Shown here one piece after another: positions 11,338-23,115 of a DNA stretch of 64,000 nucleotides (position 1 is its first letter; each line of letters starts with the position of its first letter). The DNA lies in the NCBI RefSeq assembly GCF_030247195.1, contig NC_080672.1, positions 374,208,166 to 374,272,165 on the forward strand. The letters are read 5' to 3'. The position numbers and the translations under genes were made by a program. The notes beneath the pieces are model-generated. The model was given only the letters and a program-made list of their open reading frames with translations. It did no database searches and was not told where the DNA came from. This DNA comes from Topomyia yanbarensis. Lineage: Eukaryota > Arthropoda > Insecta > Diptera > Culicidae.

Positions 11338-13112
11338 TACACGAAAAAAATCGTTCCCAAAATCGTAAATAAAGTTACATGAATTCTGGAATAATCACGT
11401 TTTTACGTTACAAAACCAGGATCATGAATAAAAATCATGGCTTTTATAATTATGTTCAATTTCCCTCCAGTAACGCCCGCAAAAAGCTTTCATTAGTGGA
11501 AATATTTGTTTTTGTTTTGTAAACTTCAGTCATGGTTTCCGCCAAGTTATTTCTATCTGGATTCTCAGTACGAGAACTAGTTCACAACTTCATGAACATT
11601 ATTCATAAAACCAAAGGTTGACTCGTGATTTCTTCATATATATAAGAACATTAGTTCACGAAATCAAAATATTTTGGCTATTTATTCGTGAACTACTTCA
11701 CGAAATTCGAAATTTTATTCATGCGTCCATTCAACCCTCGTGAACTAATTCATGATCCCTAATATATTAGTCACGATCCAATATCCGTGCATGTGAAATA
11801 GTTCACGAAGTCATGAAATATTATTCATTTATTCATAAACCGGTTCATGATATCTAGTATAACAGTCCCAACTTACCATTCGTTTTCGATCCAATATCCG
11901 TGCTCGTGAAATAGTTCACGAAATCATGAAATATTATTAATGTATTCGTGAACTGGTTCATGATTTCTAATATATTGGTTGCGATCCAATATCCGTGTTC
12001 TGGTTCATGATACCTAGTACAATAGTCACAACTTATCATTCGGTTTCGTGAAAAAGTTCACGAAATCATAATATATTATTCATGTATTCGTGAATTGGTT
12101 CATGATTCCTGGTGCATGATTTTCGATCTATCTAGTATCTATTTGCGTGCTTTTGATATTTAGAAGATATCCCTAATCATTTACAATTTTATGCAATTTC
12201 AACATGGTAACAAAATTTTTGTGTGAACACAAAATTTGGAGCATTATTCGTGTAATCATTTTTTGTTCCATGCAATATTAGGGCCTCAAACATCGATATT
12301 CATTTGATAAGATTCATTGTGATGTCCGGACAGAAAACGAAAACTGAACTGAGAACCCCAAATAGTGTGCGTGATATAGTTCACAGAACCAGATATCGCG
12401 AATGAGTCTTATTTTATAAATACAGTTCATATTGTCACGTTATTCCGAGTAAAAAAACCGTTAGTAACCAAAAAATAATAGATCACTATAAGATGAAGAG
12501 AATTTACGAATACCGTGATAAAACTGCTGATATCATGAACATTAGTTACATTACTCTTTGAAAGTAGGCTCTAAAATAAGATATCATGATAACCTGAACA
12601 GAAATTACGAAAATCGTGACTAAGATCCTGAAATCATGAACACAAATCACATAACTAGTAACAAAAATATCTAAAATCGTGACTGAGATCCTGAAATCAT
12701 GAACATGAAAAATGATTAAAATATCGCGATAACGTGAATAGAAATTACGAGCATCGAGACTAAGATCTTGAAATCATTAACTTTAATTCCGCTAACATCA
12801 TGAAAAATCACAAGAATCGCGAATAAGCATTTGAAATCATGAACAACGTTTAACTGTCGACTGTGTATTTCCAAATCATCAAATTCCCAAAAAATCACAA
12901 CAAAAACTAAACATGTCCAGGGAACAACAATAGTAACCCAACCAAACATTCTAATGTAACGCCATGTATATATTCAGGGCGAACTGGTTTTTAGAAAACA
13001 CAAATAGTTGCATGAATACGAGGGTTATTGTGTATAATTTCAGGAATTTGGTCGCGGTTTTCGTAAATCATTCAGTTCATGAATTTATGAACGGATTTTT
13101 TTCCGTGTATGT
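11338..13112. mobile_element. non-autonomous TIR element rich in TTCACGAA words
   Basis: The left edge ACACGAAAAAAATCGTTC and right edge GAACGGATTTTTTTCCGTGT are inverted copies. The interior is packed with diverged words such as GTTCACGAAATCATGAA and AAATCATGAAC. The second half is biased to the complementary orientation of the first, as in a fold-back element. No transposase is visible. Exact ends and target duplication are unclear. Confidence 0.55.
11771..12115 (+). repeat. ~120-bp tandem subrepeats inside the TIR element
   Basis: About three diverged copies of a unit containing GATCCAATATCCGTG, GTGAAATAGTTCACGAA and TGGTTCATGAT begin near 11776, 11890 and 11995. A related set with ATCGTGACTAAGATCCTGAA recurs at about 12600-12780. 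Confidence 0.6.
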
Positions 13113-13879
13113 TTTTACATTTCTTACAAAATAAATGAATAGAATTCGCCCAAACTTTCCATATTTTTTTCAGGGACCATGTCCGTGTGTAACTCTCATT
13201 CATGTTTCCAGCAATCGCTGATCCGAACTTATCCAAACCAGTTTCCAATGAAAGGCCAAAAACTCAGACAGAACGCTATTAATGTTTAGTTTCCAAGATA
13301 TGGATGTTTGTATGCTTTTTCCATTTTTTTAGATTAACAGTCAAATAGGATAACATAGTAAAACGATCTATATATCCGCTGGAAGTAAACACCTTTTAAA
13401 TAATAATTATCAAAATCGGACTATGATCAGAAGAGATATTTAACATTAAATGCGGACGAAGGGTTTTTACTGTTTTCCAATATCTAAATTTGAGGTTTAT
13501 TTGGGAGAAAATAGATGTTTTCAAGATGCGCACAACTTTTGTACGAAATAAGCAAACGGGGCTATACGGACCGCCAACTCCATCAACCACCGTTCAGCGG
13601 TTTGCGTCGGCGCACACGATTGCCACTCTACCCACCTGAAAGGGCTATTTGCTTAGGTATTTTATTTGTATAGAAAATTTGCACATCTTACATACACAGC
13701 ACAGTGATCGCCCCCACGAAGTAATACGATAACGTAGTTCCGAGGGGAAGAAGTGCATAAAAAGTAAGGATTGTTTTTAGTGGTTACGCACGAACGTGAG
13801 TTGTGAGTCCCACACAGTGCCAATACACTACAGGCCAGGCTTTCGATACCTTTTAAGCCTTACTATAAAAAGAAAACAC
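13113..13879. other. unassigned; possible endonuclease remnant
   Basis: No gene was recognised. Minus-strand codons near 13410-13440 read NISSDHSPIL, which resembles the S-D-H catalytic block of LINE endonucleases. The remnant would be very short and nothing else of a LINE is recognisable around it. Confidence 0.25.
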
Positions 13880-13985
13880 ACATTCAGACATTTGCTGAAC
13901 TCGATGAACTGAGTCGGGCCTCGGTTAAAACGTCGGTTTTCAGAGTGATTGCATTCCTATAGGAAAAAAGGCAAAAAACTTTAAA
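13880..13985 (-). repeat. fragment of the AGAGTGATTGCAT interspersed repeat
   Basis: Contains CAGACATTTGCTGAACTCGA and CAGAGTGATTGCATTCCTAT, both matching (in complement) the repeat at 20425-21150. Only one end of the element is present. Confidence 0.6.
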
Positions 13986-14149
13986 ATAAAAGTTTGTTCT
14001 GGAGTCCCGATTGAATATTTTACTTTTAGTTGCACATTAAAGGGAAAATTCATTCTTTCACATGCTGAAGTTCTAGAGATGCGGATTTTTTTTAATAAAT
14101 TTGTAATAGCAAACACACCGTGATATCTTTAAAAGAGTATTAATGTAAT

Positions 14150-14314
14150 ATCCCGATCAGAAATACATAACAGAAATATTTCTAAACTGTATCTCGCATT
14201 GTTACTTGTTATAAATTTCTGTTATTTTAACTACTAACGAGACCTAATTTATAACACAATATATTACACAAATTGTGTTTTGTTATAATCTTGTTATTTC
14301 ATTCTGATCGGGAT
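14150..14314. mobile_element. 165-bp MITE with ATCCCGATCAGA termini, copy 1
   Basis: The left end ATCCCGATCAGAA and right end TTCTGATCGGGAT are inverted copies. The subterminal parts (ATAACAGAAAT and CTTGTTATTTC) are also partly complementary. No coding capacity. A second member lies at 17563-17717. Confidence 0.75.
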
Positions 14315-14774
14315 TATTGCTAACGTGAATACGGCGAAACCCGTGCTAAAATGCATGGGAAATTAGGCTTGGTTTGGACACACAATCGGAAGGAAAATAA
14401 GCGGCGTAAAGCCACCGAGGATCTACTGGACGAGATGGCCGCCGATCCACCCTCGGACGGGGTAACTCGTTGTAGGTAAATCTGCGATCCACTCATTTAC
14501 GTGACTTGAATATTGATTGCATATTTGATCGTTTCAGATCTTTGAATGGGATCAAATTTAAATATTAAATGATATGATTCTCACCATTCAAATCTTTTAT
14601 AGAAAAACTCATTCACATATAACAAAATTCAGCGAAACGATCCAATCGGTGAAATCGACGAAACGACTCTTTCGACAAAACTTTCATGAATTTCATGTTT
14701 CGTGATTTGTAACCCCTGGAGTTGTCATTAAAAAGCCTTAAATTGTACTCGTCAACAGAAAAAAGTGTAGCGCG
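14315..14774. other. unassigned
   Basis: No gene was recognised. A G+C-richer patch at about 14390-14470 (near GATGGCCGCCGATCC) is too short to interpret. Confidence 0.35.
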
Positions 14775-16141
14775 TAGGGGAGACTGAGGAGACTTGATCC
14801 CCTTTTGTATTTTTCAATCCTACTCCGTGGAATGATACAAAAACTATGTATTTTTTGTAGTTTTATATTGTTTCTAGGGTTGACTGATAATCATAAAAAA
14901 ATTACATGGAAATATTATACTGGACATGAGCTATGAGCATTTTTGGAAAACAACAAAAAACTGGAAAATTCTTTGATTAGTGAAGACTCGATCCCTAATT
15001 TGGGGACACTTGATTATTTTTTGAAAACGTGTTTAAAAGAGCACGTAGGGTAATAAGCCTATTTTTACCCTTTTTCTATTATCATCCTACCCATCTGAAG
15101 CCTTTGGTTAGAGCAGCGTCTGCCATCTTTGCTCAACGCATTGGCTCAAATGGTGTTGCGATAATTGGGGTACTCGATTAGAGTTTTTGCTGCGCTCAAA
15201 CAGAAGATTTTTACCATTCTCAAGGCAATTTTATTGGCTCTTAAGAAGAAGCGAATGACCTTAAGGCTAAAACCTCTATAATCGAAATAAAAAATGACTC
15301 CTAATAACAAAGCAAAGAAGCTGAAATAATAAAATTAATAATGAAATAATGTGATACCCTCCCTAATAGGACAAAAATAGGTACCTAACCCCATTCAATG
15401 TTATAAATGTATTGTGGTATTGATTAAATTGTTGTGATTACATATTACTATTTTTGTAATTACATATTGCGCATCTCTCACAAGATTTTTTTACGAATTC
15501 TTCAAATCTCTGCAATTATTGGAAAGCTGTCGTTATTATGGTTGAGGAACGTCAAATTTGGGATGCATGGTTGCTACGTATACTGTAGTAAACAATTACA
15601 GTTAAGTTTCTGTACGAAGAAGCGTTCATTTTTGACAGTATTTTTTGTTATTTTATGGCAACAATGACTTCAATTGTTCTGGTGTGAATTTGGTTATTTT
15701 CAGTGGTGTGGTGTGGCGAAGGGGATCAAATCTCCACAAATTTGAAGGGATCAAGTGAACCCATAGCATCTATTTCAGCAAACTTTAGTACAAAAATAGT
15801 TGAACAAAAAAATCAGCTCAATCATAACGTATTCATATAATTGACATTCTCCTGTAATTCTGTATGTAAAAGTATAGTATGTAGTGGGTGACTTTATCAA
15901 TTGTATAAAAGTTTGAAAATTTAGAAAATAAATCTTCTTCAGTTCTTCTGAGATTTTTTTCTTTGAATCGGTAAAAATTCAGTAACACATGTCCAATTTA
16001 TTTTTTTGTGTTAAAAAAACTTAAGTTTAGATAAAACTGCGCAACTTTCTAGTATATTCGATTAATGTATTCTGATCCGCCTTTGAGCTACAATGATGGG
16101 ATCAAGTCTCCCCGGGGATCAAGTCTCCTCAGTCTCCCCTA
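14775..16141. mobile_element. 1.36-kb TA-flanked non-autonomous TIR element
   Basis: The left terminus, TA then GGGGAGACTGAGGAGACTTG, is inverted at the right end, ending CTCAGTCTCCCC then TA. The TIRs are about 26 bases and essentially perfect. Variants of the same word recur inside (GGGACACTTGATT near 15003, GGGATCAAATCTCC near 15723, GGGATCAAGTGAAC near 15748, GGGATCAAGTCTCCCC near 16098), giving subterminal repeats. No transposase is readable. TA flanks suggest a Tc1/mariner-type mobiliser, by inference. A SINE tail fragment lies inside at 15245-15292. Confidence 0.8.
15245..15292 (+). mobile_element. 5'-truncated SINE tail
   Basis: AAGCGAATGACCTTAAGG...ACCTCTATAATCGAAATAAAA matches the 3' end of the complete SINE at 45179-45342 (GCGAATGACCTTAAGG, ACCTCTATAATCGAAAA). 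Only the tail is present, nested within the TA element. Confidence 0.75.
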
Positions 16142-17562
16142 TGTTGCGTTACATATAAAAAGTTAATAATACGATGCATGGTATCCCTGTTTTTTTTTTG
16201 CATAACATGTGTTCCACGTATGTTTCGAAAAGCATGTGGCCTTTTTTTCTTTTCGAGAAACGGATTTATTCCAGTACAACCGGATCGCCCGTTTTTTCAT
16301 TCGAAACTAGGTTCTATAGTTGTCACTTTTTTTAAATATTTAGAGAATAGTGTTTTTTTGTACGTTAACCCTTGTGAAGGCAAACCTAAATCCTAGCGCC
16401 TCTAAGGCCCGCTAAATTTCTATCCCCTCTTACAGTGAAATCATAAAAAATTCAAAGTAAATTGATCAATTTTATTTAGAAATGCAAGCTTTTCGAGTGC
16501 TTGAATGATTCATCTATTTAAATTTATTGAATAATGTAGAATAACCTGTGGAAAAAACCAGATATAAGCGAAAAATGAAGGACTAGTGGGTTGTTTCCGA
16601 ATGTTTTAAAGGATTCACAATTAAAGCTCTCGCTTGTTGTTACCTGCTGTACTATATACTAATAAAGTCAAATTTTCATAAAAATACGAGTCCCCGACGA
16701 ATACTCACCTTAAGGATTAGCTGGGGGTGAAGTTAACCCTCCGGAAGTCGCGCTTATGGCCCACTGAACGAGCAGCCGCTGGTGCCCGATTTTGCTAGAA
16801 GCTATGGTCGTCAAAACTCAGGAAATGTCTGTAAAAACTGAAATGTATTCATCAAAAATTATTTTTGCATGGAAACATGCGTTCCAAGAATATTATTTGC
16901 ATCACAGAATGCACAGTTGATGTCGGGTCTGTTCGGCCCCTCTTGCCTTTTTGTGCATGTAAAAAGTATATACGAATCTATGAAGCACGTTATATGTAAT
17001 ATTTCCGTGGAGTTCGTCCAACTCTTCCCAGGCTCCGTTCGCCATTGAGAATATTTTAAACCCCCTCAACAATTGTACTGTAGCACGGGTCGCATGACAA
17101 CTATGACATTGGGGTCCCTTATTTGGTGGGTTTTTACCACCGGAACAGGTAGTCCGTAGTGTAATTCTTAGCCGGTTGAAACAACCACTACCGACACTAC
17201 ACGGCATATCTAGGCTGTTCGGAGAAAGAAGCTGACATTGAAGGGCAACTTCCCGAACAGCCGAAAAGGGATGGGAAATCAGGCTTGAGAAACGAATGTC
17301 ACAACACAAGCTTACTGAACCAACCTTTTCATGGTTGCCGAATTATTACCAAAGTTAAAAGGTGACTCGGCAATCACTCGACCGTTGCTTTCTGTGCATA
17401 AAGGTTATTGTACCTCTTATCCTTTCGCCCCGTTCCATTTCGTAGAATGCCAGATTGCGTTCCATTTCGCAGATTGCCTAATCCTAAAGACAATGCATTT
17501 TTCATGACGCGACCGAAAAACTTTGCATTCGTTTCATTATCCAAAAATAGCACAGTATCACA
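16142..17562. other. unassigned
   Basis: No gene was recognised. The minus-strand open frame at 17309-16902 (135 codons) has no motif I know, and its composition matches the surrounding sequence. Confidence 0.3.
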
Positions 17563-17717
17563 ATCCCGATCAGATGGAAATAACAAAATTTTTACATAAT
17601 GAAACGGTAGATTATAAAGATGTGTTAGACTCGTTAGAACAAGGTAAAATTAAAAACAATACCAGATAGGGGATGTATAGGCTTGACAGTTTTTTAATTC
17701 GATCTTCAGATCGGGAT
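17563..17717. mobile_element. 155-bp MITE with ATCCCGATCAGA termini, copy 2
   Basis: The left end ATCCCGATCAGA and right end TCAGATCGGGAT are inverted. Same terminal motif and similar size as 14150-14314, so two members of one family. No coding capacity. Confidence 0.7.
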
Positions 17718-18983
17718 ATATGCCAGCATCGAAAGTAACCGTAACGGTAACCGTAATGTACGCAAATCCATATTTTGTGAGCCGGCCGCGGTGTAGATGA
17801 TTAGGTCGTTTATGTCAGTGGCGAGGAAACTTATGAAAATGCTTCGTAGGCGGCGAGTCACGTTTCCACTCACGACGCTTAGGAAACTGTAAGTTGGATA
17901 TGATGGCTAAAATATTTATAACCGATCGTAAAGAGATAGCGAGGGCGACATCCGTTATGAGATTACCTCCCCACAATAGAAGAAAGCTTAAAATAAAACA
18001 TAGAAATCTATTTTTATCTTGATAGCGTGTATGTGTGTTTGTGGTGAATCAATTTTCTTTCACCTCTTTCCAAGAATCTGTCTGTGGTGGCGAACTTTAG
18101 GCCGGTATATCTTACAAAAGGATGTGTTACGAACAGAGAGATGTTTATGTGCTCGAAGGGATGTCTTGATGATAACTGTTCCAGGAAAATGCTTGTAGTT
18201 GGTTGATTACGTGAACCATCCGCAACAAAGTATGTAACACAAATTTCTCATTTCCTATAGTTTTGTCTTGAATAATTTACTTTTATTTTCTTGTGTTATA
18301 GTTTTTCTGTTATCTTGTTACATTCAAACAGATTTTTATGTGGGATATACGTACCACGTAAATTTGAAACGTGAGAAAACCGTCCAGTTTCTTCATTTCG
18401 TTGGCATAATAATTTACAAAATGTAAAAATATGTTCATAATGATTTTAGGCTATCAATTTCATTTCTTTGTATTTTCGTGTTTACGAGCTTCCATAGATC
18501 TCATTTCTCAAGCACTAAACCAAATTTGTGGTCAAAATAATGTAACGAATCTTTCAACAGCCCTAGCTGCTTTTTCGAAAGAAGAAGTTTTAACGTGGCT
18601 CCTCATATATAGCTGATATTTGTTGCTTGCATTATTTAGCACAGCAAAGACCGACATTATGTATGCCACACCCGGCATATTCGTTGTGCCTGTTTGAAAC
18701 AAGGTGAATTAAATGTGCTCGATTTAAATCGATCGCCAGTGCTTAATCTGAGCACCCGCTCGTTGGTGAATCCCCTGTCCTTCGGCACGTTCACGTACTA
18801 GCGAAAGTAACGAACCCGTCAAATTTACAAACCAAAAACTAGACTCGTTATTATGCTGTGTCGCATCATTTGGTGAACTTAGAGGTGGGAGGACACAAAT
18901 AAAAACGGATCGATCCGTACAATATGGTATCATTTTTAAACGTTCGACTATTTGCAAATAAGTGCCTTACACTCCAAGCTAGA
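17718..18983. other. upstream region of cuticular gene 1, otherwise unassigned
   Basis: No other gene was recognised. Just upstream of the gene, AAATAAAA near 18896 followed about 33 bases later by a TCATT word could be a weak TATA/initiator pair, but this is far less convincing than the promoter of gene 2. Confidence 0.3.
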
Positions 18984-19873
18984 ATGTTCGTCCAACTGGT
19001 AAGGTTATTGGTGTCACCTACGTTTGTTTTCACTACATCCTTCAATTCTTTATTCTACAGATTATCGCGGTTTGTCTGGCTGCCGTGAGCGCCAAGCCTG
19101 AACCAGGACACTTGGCAGCTCCTCTGGCATACAGTGCTCCCCTGCTAGCCCCCGTCTATCAGCAAGGAGTGCTTAGAACCGGTTACAGCCAAGTAGTTGG
19201 ACGCAGCTATGCTCCAAATATCCTAACTGCATCACCTCCGATCACATATGCTGCCCCAGTAGCTGAACCGGTAGTGGGACCAGTTTTTCGAGCAGCACCT
19301 GTGGTCACACCAGTTCTGCCACCATTTGCATACAATGCTGCTCCGGTTGGCGCTACCCCTGTTATTGCAAAGGCTGCAGCTCCGGCTATTTCCTATGCAG
19401 CCCCAGTTGTGCCTTATGCAACACCGGCTGTGTCCTACGCAGCTCCAGCTATTTCCTACGCAGCTCCAGCCGTTTCTTATGCAACCCCGGCTGTGCCCTA
19501 CGCTGCTCCAGCCATTACCTACGCATCTCCGGCAATTTCCTACGCAGCTCCATCGGCCGCAGTACCTTTCGCTCCAGCACCAGTCGTCGCCAGAACACCG
19601 GTGGCTCCCTTCCCAGCTGTAGCTCCCTTCCCAGCCGTGGCACCCTTCCCAGCCGTGACCAGAACACCTATCGATGATGCCCTGCTCCCTAATGCGGACC
19701 GTCCCCTGCCTAACAATGCAGCACCGGTCGACAGCGAGGTACAGCAGCCGGCGGTTGCCGATGCGTTTGCCGCTAGATTAACAGCCGCCCCTGCTCGCAA
19801 TGCGGCTCAGTCAGCTCGAGTAGCGACAACCTATGGAGCTCCGCCAGCTACCAAAGCCTCCAATAACCAATAA
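18984..19873 (+). CDS. low-complexity cuticular protein (gene 1)
   Basis: A secreted structural protein of the insect exoskeleton, 275 aa. Exon 1 (18984-18998) encodes MFVQL; a 62-bp phase-0 intron (GTAAGG...CTACAG, 18999-19060) follows; exon 2 (19061-19873) continues IIAVCLAAVSA. The joined N-terminus is a clear signal peptide with cleavage expected after residue 16 (VSA/KPEPG). The mature chain begins with APLAYSAP, has YAAPA/SYAAP repeats at about residues 115-172, three APFPAV repeats at about 185-204, and a more polar tail to the TAA. There is no chitin-binding R&R motif, so it fits the low-complexity (CPLC-type) Ala/Pro/Tyr/Val-rich cuticular proteins rather than CPR. The start was chosen because it alone supplies a complete signal peptide across a consensus intron. 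It shares exon structure and the post-signal module with the minus-strand gene at 41167. Exact subfamily is uncertain. Confidence 0.9.
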
Positions 19874-19902
19874 TTATGTGATATTTTCATTGTTTTCCCC
19901 AG

Positions 19903-19908
19903 AATAAA
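19903..19908 (+). terminator. AATAAA polyadenylation signal of gene 1
   Basis: AATAAA lies 30 bases after the stop codon of the cuticular gene, the usual position for cleavage and polyadenylation of a short 3' UTR. Confidence 0.7.
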
Positions 19909-20424
19909 CGCTTCCGATGGCTAGTGTGATTGATTGTTGAGAGAAGGACTTAGGAAATTAAGTTGTTGAAATATACTTGTTTGCAATTGAAAAATGAAAT
20001 CTGTGTGTTTTATCCTACTTATAGTTGAAAGTGAAAATTATTCTAAGAATGTCATTTTTGGATTCCGTTTAATCTGAAAATTTTACGACAGTTCCTTTTT
20101 GTTCTGTTTATTAAAAATTATTAAATATCGGGACCTTGTCAATTGTGGGAAAGTTCCAGTCTTTTCCAAAGTAATGTACTTCGTAGAACCCGAATACGAA
20201 GTCAGAATTGACCTCTCAGGTCAGAATTTAGAGATATTTGAGGTTATGTACCCGAAAACGACGCTTTTTCCTACTTTTGAGATTATGAACAAGGGGCAAG
20301 TGTCTCCAGTAACATTATTTAATACAACTCTTTCCCTTTAATGCAAGGGGGTTCTGTGCTTTTGAGGCCCAAAGCATAGCTGTTGTTGAGGAAAAAATTG
20401 CAGAGTATTCTCTGAAATTTTCCT
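19909..20424. other. unassigned
   Basis: No gene was recognised downstream of cuticular gene 1 apart from its presumed 3' UTR. Confidence 0.35.
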
Positions 20425-21150
20425 TTTGTCTTTCTTAATAGAAAGGTATTGCAATTGCTCTGAAAATCGACTCATTAACGGAGGCCCGGAGGGCCGATTG
20501 ACATATACCATTCGTTTCAGTTCGTCGAGTTCGGCAAATGTCTGTGTGTGTATGTATGTATGTATGTGTGTGTATGTGTGTGTATGTAACCAAAAATGTC
20601 ACTCATTTTTCTCAAAGATGGCGGAAGCCATTTTGACAAACTAAGTCTCAAATGAAAGATACAACGTTCCCATAGGCTGCTATTGAATTTCTAATGGATC
20701 CGACTTCCGGTTCCGGAATTACAGGGTGATGAGTACGATCACGCAGAAAATGTCGATTTTAATAAATTCTGCAATGAATGTATAAAGGTAAAAATTTTTC
20801 CAAAATGTAACCACAACTACTTCGATTTGTAGTATTAGGTCACTAACAGCCATTCAAAGTCTCTGGCAACATTGTCCATCATCATCGGAAGTATCTAAAT
20901 TCAGAATAACAGTCACATCGGTTTTTCGGAGATGGCTAGACCAATTCAACCAAACTTAGTCTCAAATGAAAGATGTTGCGCACCCGTAAATAGCTATTAA
21001 ATTTCATTCCGATCCGACTTCTGGTTCTGGAGTTATGGGTTGTGGCGTGCGGTCATAAAGCAAATTCCGATAACTGCGATGAATGCAAAAAACCTGTTTT
21101 AATCCACCTAGCGGTGCAATTGTGCATTTCTCATTTCTCTAAACTATGGC
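20425..21150 (+). repeat. interspersed repeat with GGCCCGGAGGGCCG and (TGTGTATG)n
   Basis: Starts around CTTTCTTAATAGAAAGG and carries GAGGCCCGGAGGGCCGATTG, a TGTGTATG microsatellite (about 20536-20590), AGTCTCAAATGAAAGAT, the block CCGACTTCCGGTTCCGGAAT, and ends with TTTTAATCCACCTAGCGGTG. The same blocks recur at 30205-30480 and 13880-13985, and inverted at 21640-22925. No protein is encoded. Its class (MITE or other) cannot be set from the sequence alone. Confidence 0.7.
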
Positions 21151-22925
21151 ACGGAGGCTTTTTATGTTCAACATAATTGTGGAAATGTCCATTACATTCT
21201 TAGTACACTTTGCACTTATACACAATGGCTTGCCAGCCACGAACTTGATGAGCTACGTGTCGACGGTGAAACACTTGAAACAAAAAAATATCGTACTTTA
21301 TTAGCCTAATCAGCATTAGATCAATGTTATCTGCTTGCTAACTCATTTTGTTATGCGGGGGTGGGTATGTGAGGAGGCGAAAGTCCCATGAACGAACGAC
21401 TCCCCAGCTTAAATTGGTATGCTTTGTGATATAGTGGTGGTTTAAAGATGATGGGGTTGAGGGCTGGATGGGGTGGTGGTCTGAGGGGTGATTTAAGAAG
21501 ATTTTTAAGGGAGGGGAGTGAACAGTAGAGGGGGGGGGTGTAACCCCTCTCCTTTAACCATCAACTACGCCCCTGTTAAAATCCAGAAACCTTATGCGAG
21601 TCAAAAAAAAATTTGTCCGGGATTAGGTTGACGTTTTTCAGAGTGATTGCATAACCTTTCTATATGAGAAAGGCAAAAATGTGCCAAAATCCAAAAAAGT
21701 GAATTGTCGTCAAATTTTTTTTCGAGTTTGCATCAAATCTCGACGACACCTTGAAGACATTTAGCATCAAAAATAAAAATTCTATTTTTAATTTTTCCTA
21801 TAGTTTATATGAGAAATTTCTGTGTGGCCGCACTCTTAAACCCGTAATTTCGGAACCAGAATTCCGATCGATCCAAAATTCAATAGCAGGATGGGAAGGC
21901 TGCACCTTTCATTTGAGACTAAGTTTGGGCAAATCGGTCCAGCCATCTCTGAGAAAAATGTCTCTCAAACAACTTAAATTTGTGGTTCTAGGTCACTGAC
22001 AGCCAACCGAACCTTCGTTGACTACATTGACATACCATAAACGGTTCCGGAAGTGCCCGGGGAGAGCAACCATTTTTCAAAATTAACTAACTCACACAGT
22101 TTCCCGGAAATGGTTGGGCTTATTTTCACAAACTTAGCTCAAATGATAGCTATATTATCCCCACAGATGTCTATAAAATTTCGTATGGATCGCTTATATG
22201 GTTCCGGAAATATAGACTAAACCGTCCGGTCACATATGAAATACCCATATAAGCCGGAACTCGAATTTTTTTTTCAAGGGAGAGCCCATGAAATTTCAGA
22301 AATCGAATTCGTATTTTTGATACCAAACATCTTTCAAATGCATGACACGTCGAAATTTTATGTTATCTCGAAAAACATTTTTGCCTTACTCATATAGAAA
22401 GGATATGCAGTCACTCTAAAAATTGACATAAGGTTTCTGGGTTTTAACAGGGGAGGGTTACACCCCCCTCCCCCTCACTGATCACCACCAATTTAAATTC
22501 CCCTTAGATCACCCCTCATTGCACCCCCCTCAGACCACCACCCCACCCCAATCCTCATACTCCTGCACCTCTCAACCACATCATATTTTTACCACCGCTA
22601 TAGTACAAGGCATCCCGAATTAAGCTGGGGAGTGGTTCGTTCGTAGGTTTTTCAACCTCCTCACACACCCACCCTCGCATGACAAAATTTGTTAGCAGGA
22701 AGACAACATTGAACTAATGCTGATTAGGCTAATAAAGCATGATTTTTTTTTACTTCAAGTGTTTCACTGTTGACACGTAGCTCATCAGGTTCGTGGCTGG
22801 CGAAGAATGTATTAGATATTTCCATAATTGAAACGAACATAACCAGCCATAGATTCATAGTTTAGGGAAATAAGAAAGGCACAATTGCACCACTAGGTGG
22901 ATTAAAACGGGTTTTTTGATTAAAC
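21085..22925. repeat. very large inverted repeat (arms about 0.55-0.6 kb)
   Basis: The left arm, about 21085-21690, reads from TTTTAATCCACCTAGCGGTG through GCCAGCCACGAACTTGATGA and GGGTGTAACCCCTCT to AGAGTGATTGCATAACCTTT. The right arm, about 22370-22925, is its complement in reverse order (CTTTCTATATGAG-type block, GGTTACACCCCCC, TCATCAGGTTCGTGGCTGGC, CACTAGGTGGATTAAAACGG). The arms are diverged but collinear. The ~680-base loop contains further inverted fragments of the same family (TTTCATTTGAGACTAAGTTT). It is either a long-TIR element or two copies inserted head to head. Confidence 0.75.
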
Positions 22926-23115
22926 TTTTTTTTTGACTTTTTGGGACTTTGCCGATTTTGTACCTTTTTTAGAACTCGAATAATGATTTCTTTTCTGGTA
23001 TATAGTTGTCATGTCGTGTATAATAAAAATGTAATATATACATTTGAAAGCTTTTAATGAATATAAACAACGCTAAAATTTTTGTGTTCATGAATGAGAA
23101 AGGCACAATTGCACC

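Noticed and set aside
19540..19800. Minus-strand Gly/Ala-rich frame inside cuticular gene 1
   Set aside because: Antisense shadow of the Ala/Pro-rich coding sequence.
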